8,910 nt of DNA from UBA5500 sp023622465 (GTDB taxonomy: Bacteria > Bacillota > UBA994 > UBA5500). A program made the position numbers and the translations under genes. The notes below the pieces were generated by a model. The model searched no databases. It was not told where the DNA came from and worked only from the letters and a program-made list of their open reading frames with translations. The stretch is taken from NCBI GenBank assembly GCA_023622465.1, contig JAMNZE010000152.1, positions 1 to 8,910 of the forward strand. The letters run 5' to 3'. This document shows, piece by piece, positions 6,170-8,910 of this stretch (position 1 is the first letter of the stretch; each line of letters starts with the position of its first letter).

Positions 6170-6502
6170 CTACACCTCCTTTGAATCGTGAATCTGGACA
6201 TAGCCAGCATATGCAGAGGCGATCGCCGTTAATCCCAAAAGCATCGTCTCTAATATGGCATCGACTGACCGTCGTAGCTCCGGTCCGATAAAAGGTAACT
6301 CACAGACAATCCGACCCGACTTCTGGCTACCGGCGCAATCGATCCTAAGATATTCCTGTAGACCAAGAATAGCGGTTTGCACTATGGCTGATACTCCAGC
6401 ACATACTATATCCTGACCATGCTCTCCATAGTCAGCATGACCAGATACGGTAAAAGTGGTAATACGCCCTTCCTGATCCCGTTGGATAGAAACAGTAATC
6501 AT
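6170..6502 (-). CDS. prp: Ribosomal-processing cysteine protease Prp (YsxB)
   Basis: Prp removes the N-terminal extension of bL27, encoded three bases downstream. With the ATG at 6502 it has 110 residues, the usual size. The family motif GHADYGEHGQDIVCAGVSA (21-39) contains the catalytic pair His22 and Cys34, the same numbering as in S. aureus Prp. The frame is also open from a TTG at 6505, directly before the ATG and directly after the rplU stop TAG. I chose ATG because it is the common codon; no clear ribosome binding site decides between them. The zero-to-three-base gap and weak site suggest coupling to rplU translation, consistent with Prp being needed in small amounts. The assignment is firm. 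Confidence 0.95.
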   Translation of the reverse strand: MITVSIQRDQEGRITTFTVSGHADYGEHGQDIVCAGVSAIVQTAILGLQEYLRIDCAGSQKSGRIVCELPFIGPELRRSVDAILETMLLGLTAIASAYAGYVQIHDSKEV

Positions 6503-6505
6503 CAA

Positions 6506-6817
6506 CTAAAGGCTAATACTTTCGATCTTGACGCTGGTGAAAGGCTGTCGGTGACCGCGCTTAACCCGCACTCTTTTTCTGCGTTTGTAGCGGAAAGAAA
6601 CTACCTTCGGGCCCTTGCCCTGGGCTAACACCGTACCGGTAACGACTGCACCGTCCAGAGTAGGTTGCCCCACTTTGACTCCGTCAGCTCCACTTACCAG
6701 AAGTACCTTATCAAAACTAACGGTGTCACCTACTTGCACAGGCAATTTCTCTACTTTGATTACTTGCCCTTGCTCAACCTTGAGCTGCTTACCACCAGTT
6801 TCAATAATGGCGTACAT
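6506..6817 (-). CDS. rplU: 50S ribosomal protein bL21
   Basis: bL21 binds 23S rRNA in the large subunit. This 103-residue protein has the standard length. It starts MYAIIETGGKQLKV and carries the C-terminal rRNA-binding signature KGPKVVSFRYKRRKRVRVKR (68-87) followed by GHRQPFTSVKI. ATG 6817-6815 has a strong AAGGAGGTGG ribosome binding site. It heads the conserved rplU-prp-rpmA cluster and is preceded by a 122-base structured leader after rng. The identification is certain. Confidence 0.98.
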   Translation of the reverse strand: MYAIIETGGKQLKVEQGQVIKVEKLPVQVGDTVSFDKVLLVSGADGVKVGQPTLDGAVVTGTVLAQGKGPKVVSFRYKRRKRVRVKRGHRQPFTSVKIESISL

Positions 6818-6824
6818 AGCGCCA

Positions 6825-6893
6825 CCTCCTTAAGTTACTCGCCGAACACCAGGTGCAAGCTAGCTTGTCTTAAAACCCGGTTCGAGCGGTTTC
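6825..6893 (-). ncRNA. Candidate ribosomal protein L21 leader
   Basis: The gap between rng and rplU (6818-6939) holds no gene but several paired segments. CTCGAAC (6886-6880) can pair with GTTC and GAG of GTTCGGCGAG (6847-6838) around a CGG bulge. Between these arms lies the 12-base palindrome CAAGCTAGCTTG (6867-6856). The structure ends just before the rplU ribosome binding site. Firmicutes often carry an L21 leader RNA here (Rfam L21_leader), and the arrangement fits. I matched it from position and memory of the family, not by a covariance search. Confidence 0.55.
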
Positions 6894-6916
6894 AGCAGTA
6901 TCAAAGCGATACTACT
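6894..6916 (-). repeat. Stable 9-bp hairpin between rng and rplU
   Basis: AGTAGTATC and GATACTGCT on the minus strand pair over nine positions (one T-G) around the loop GCTTT. No U-run follows, so it is not an intrinsic terminator. It may be the 5' part of the rplU leader, an RNA processing site, or a 3' stabiliser of the rng message. Confidence 0.6.
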
Positions 6917-6939
6917 TCCAAGTTTCAATACTACCACAG

Positions 6940-8544
6940 CTAACTAATGGCGTCAATAAAATCTTCCGATAGGCGCCCCTTAGCATAGGTCCTAAAGGTA
7001 CGCGTAATTTCTACCAACACCTTTTGTCCCACAAAAGGAGCTGCTTGATCCACCTGAATCACAAAACCATCCTTACGCGCGATGGCATCACTAGTGTTAA
7101 GCAGATGCACATCCTCTAAACGCAAAGATAATATATCGCCCACTTCTACCGGTAAAGCCACCTTTTCCACCATATCGCTATTCCCAGCCAACACGATAGC
7201 CCAGTCTTCTAAGCTCCGCTCCGAATTGCCCCGTATAAAAATGTGGCGTCCCGTCTCGGCCTCTAAACGTTCTAGATTGCTGCCACCGGACCCAATCAGT
7301 ACGGCCGCCACCACCGGGTTAACATCCAACAGGACCGCCTCTTCCTGATGGGTACGGAAATAGTGTTTCAGTTCCATCTCGATGCGGTTTCCTATCACTT
7401 CCTCGTGCAATACGTAACCGGTGCCCTCACAACAAGGGCAAGGTTTCTGCAACACTTCACCTAAATTTTGACGCACCTTTTGCCGCGTCATCTCTACAAG
7501 GCCCAGTTGGGTAAGCCCCAAAACGGTGGACTTGGTCTTATCGGCCTTTACAGCTTCCTCTAACTTCTTAAGCACTTGCTGTTGATGTTCCGGCTTAGCC
7601 ATATCTATAAAATCGATGATGATGATACCACCAATATTGCGTAGGCGTATTTGGTGGGCAATTTCCTCGGCTGCCTCTAAGTTGGTTCTCAAAACCGTAT
7701 CGGCCAAGGCCTTTTCCAGCTCTACTTCCAAACCAAAGGTTTCAAAGATGGGGCGTTGTTCTTGAAAGAAGAATACCCGTTCCCGAAACTCGGGCGCCGT
7801 CGCCTCCAACAGTTCCAAAACAGCCTGATATTGCTCCAAGCTATCGACAATTAAACGATCCACGTTTTCATCCAACAAATCGCGAATTACACGCCCAACC
7901 AAATCTAGGTCCCGATGAATCAGGGCGGGAGCTTTAGCCCAACGGCTGCGATAACAAATACTATCCCAGAGCTTAGCTAAAAAGTCGATGTCCTGCTTTA
8001 TCTCCTCGGCAGTGCAATCGGTGGCAACGGTGCGTACAATAACACCCATTTGTTTGGGTTTAACTTGCATAGCGATTTGGCGTAAACGTTCCCGTTCCGC
8101 TGGGTCGACTATCCGGCGTGAAACCCCCACATGATTTACTGTGGGCATCAGCACCACATACCGCCCCGGCAAGGTGATCTGCCGGGTTACGCGGGCTCCC
8201 TTGTTGCCAAAAGGTTCCTTTGTAACCTGCACTAAGATCTCCTTGCCACTGTGCACCAAATCACGGATGGTAACTCGCCCTTTGCGCTTTCTTGTTTTCT
8301 CCGCTTGTTCGTTTACCCCGGGTGTCGCATCGGTCACATATAAGAAAGTATTGCGTTCTAACCCCACGTTGACAAAGGCGGCTTGCATTCCGGGCAATAC
8401 GTTTTCGACCACGCCTTTATAGATATTGCCCACCACCCGTTTTTCTAAGGGCCGCTCCAGATACAGTTCCACCAGCTGGCCCTTTTCCATTACAGCCACC
8501 CGAGTTTCCCGACCTAAACAGTTTACTATTATCTCTTTACCCAT
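6940..8544 (-). CDS. rng: Ribonuclease E/G family protein with internal deletion in the catalytic domain
   Basis: RNase E/G enzymes cut single-stranded RNA in rRNA maturation and mRNA decay. This 534-residue protein has an S1-like RNA-binding region (about 37-125), MPTVNHVGVSRRI (133-145) of the RNase H-like/5'-sensor part, the DNase I-like catalytic region (about 285-365) and the zinc-link CPCC (369-372). D311 in IIIIDFIDM matches E. coli D346: both lie 58 residues before the first zinc-link Cys and 23 after the Asn of TNLEAA. The segment normally between ELEKAL and TNLEAA (SGG...TEALTxIDVN) is missing, about 36 residues. It contains the counterparts of D303 and N305. The frame is continuous across L280/A281. 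The enzyme may be inactive or altered. ATG 8544 has GAGAGG six bases upstream. Confidence 0.93.
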   Translation of the reverse strand: MGKEIIVNCLGRETRVAVMEKGQLVELYLERPLEKRVVGNIYKGVVENVLPGMQAAFVNVGLERNTFLYVTDATPGVNEQAEKTRKRKGRVTIRDLVHSGKEILVQVTKEPFGNKGARVTRQITLPGRYVVLMPTVNHVGVSRRIVDPAERERLRQIAMQVKPKQMGVIVRTVATDCTAEEIKQDIDFLAKLWDSICYRSRWAKAPALIHRDLDLVGRVIRDLLDENVDRLIVDSLEQYQAVLELLEATAPEFRERVFFFQEQRPIFETFGLEVELEKALADTVLRTNLEAAEEIAHQIRLRNIGGIIIIDFIDMAKPEHQQQVLKKLEEAVKADKTKSTVLGLTQLGLVEMTRQKVRQNLGEVLQKPCPCCEGTGYVLHEEVIGNRIEMELKHYFRTHQEEAVLLDVNPVVAAVLIGSGGSNLERLEAETGRHIFIRGNSERSLEDWAIVLAGNSDMVEKVALPVEVGDILSLRLEDVHLLNTSDAIARKDGFVIQVDQAAPFVGQKVLVEITRTFRTYAKGRLSEDFIDAIS

Positions 8545-8572
8545 AAAAAACCTCTCTTTTTACTAACTAGAG

Positions 8573-8910
8573 CTAACGAGAGATATACTGAAAGGGGGTA
8601 ACCAACTCCTTATTCTTCTCCAGATATATTTCTTGTCGGCAAATGTGGAGCTCAGCCACCGGCAGAGAGAAATACTTGGCCACACTTCCTAAGGCCAAAC
8701 GCAGCTTCAGCACACCGTCTTCTAGCTGTGCTGACTGCATTAAAGGCCTGATGTTAATCTCTCGTAGGCCCCTTTTACGCCTAACTTCTAGCAACGCTCT
8801 TTCCTGTGCCAAGAAAGCAGCTAACTGTTCTTGCAACATAGCCAACTGGCTCTCACTAAAATTCTCTACTACATAGTCGCCAAAGCGAATCAGGCCCATT
8901 AAAGGTTTGG
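8573..8910 (-). CDS. Radical-SAM-linked protein, DUF2344 family (partial, C-terminus only)
   Basis: The frame stays open to the right edge (…KPLMGLIRFGDY), so this is the C-terminal part, about 112 residues, of a longer protein; the ATG at 8899 is probably internal. The stretch RKRGLREINIRPLM followed by GVLKLRLALGS and a final QEIYLEKN resembles the end of the DUF2344 (TIGR03936) family. Those proteins are usually encoded next to, or fused with, a radical SAM protein just upstream of rng in Clostridia. I know of no established biochemical role. It ends 28 bases before rng and is probably cotranscribed with it. The family call rests on motif memory and gene order. Confidence 0.8.
   Translation of the reverse strand, partial: KPLMGLIRFGDYVVENFSESQLAMLQEQLAAFLAQERALLEVRRKRGLREINIRPLMQSAQLEDGVLKLRLALGSVAKYFSLPVAELHICRQEIYLEKNKELVTPFQYISR

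Noticed and set aside
6891..6935. Promoter for rplU (TTGAAA, 17 bases, TTTGAT)
   Set aside because: The -10 lacks the key second-position A, so support is too weak to list.
7690..7730. Frameshift or pseudogene call for rng
   Set aside because: The frame is unbroken on both sides of the gap and flanking motifs are in register, so it is an in-frame loss rather than a frameshift. I kept it as a CDS.
8897..8899. ATG at 8899 as the true start of the right-edge gene
   Set aside because: The frame is open upstream to the window edge, and the product matches only the C-terminal part of its family, so the start is outside the window.

Overview
The window is a block of conserved housekeeping genes from a spore-former-type Bacillota, most likely a Clostridia-grade Firmicute. 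Every supported gene is on the minus strand, so transcription runs from the right edge to the left edge. Three things point to this group: strong AGGAGG-type ribosome binding sites throughout, an N-terminally extended bL27 with its dedicated protease Prp, and a Spo0B-like protein between rpmA and obg, as in Bacillus. I cannot name a genus from the sequence alone.

In transcription order the genes fall into three groups. (1) Positions 8910-5816 hold the C-terminus of a DUF2344 / radical-SAM-linked protein, then rng (RNase E/G family), a leader with RNA-like structure, rplU (bL21), prp and rpmA (bL27), closed by a strong intrinsic terminator. (2) Positions 5817-3956 hold a new promoter, a spo0B-like gene overlapping obgE, and a terminator three bases after the obgE stop. 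(3) Positions 3941-1 hold a promoter, nadD and an LCP (LytR-CpsA-Psr) gene. A second promoter then precedes a paralogous LCP gene, whose stop codon lies inside a terminator hairpin. It is followed by rsfS and the first 128 codons of a YqeM-type methyltransferase that runs off the left edge.

The genes serve ribosome production and its control (bL21, bL27, Prp, ObgE, RsfS, RNase G), NAD synthesis (NadD), attachment of wall polymers (the two LCP proteins) and probably the sporulation phosphorelay (Spo0B-like). The order resembles the B. subtilis rplU-ysxB-rpmA-spo0B-obg and nadD-yqeK-rsfS-yqeM clusters. Here yqeK and yhbY are absent and two LCP genes fill the space between nadD and rsfS.

The most notable observation is in rng. 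The reading frame is intact, but by comparison with family sequence from memory about 36 residues are missing from the catalytic domain. The missing block contains the counterparts of the E. coli RNase E catalytic residues D303 and N305. The D346 counterpart and the zinc-link cysteines are kept. I see no mobile element, CRISPR array, tRNA, rRNA or phage gene, and no clearly new multi-gene system. The remaining points of interest concern regulation: an inverted repeat around the second LCP promoter, a terminator overlapping a stop codon, and the rplU leader.
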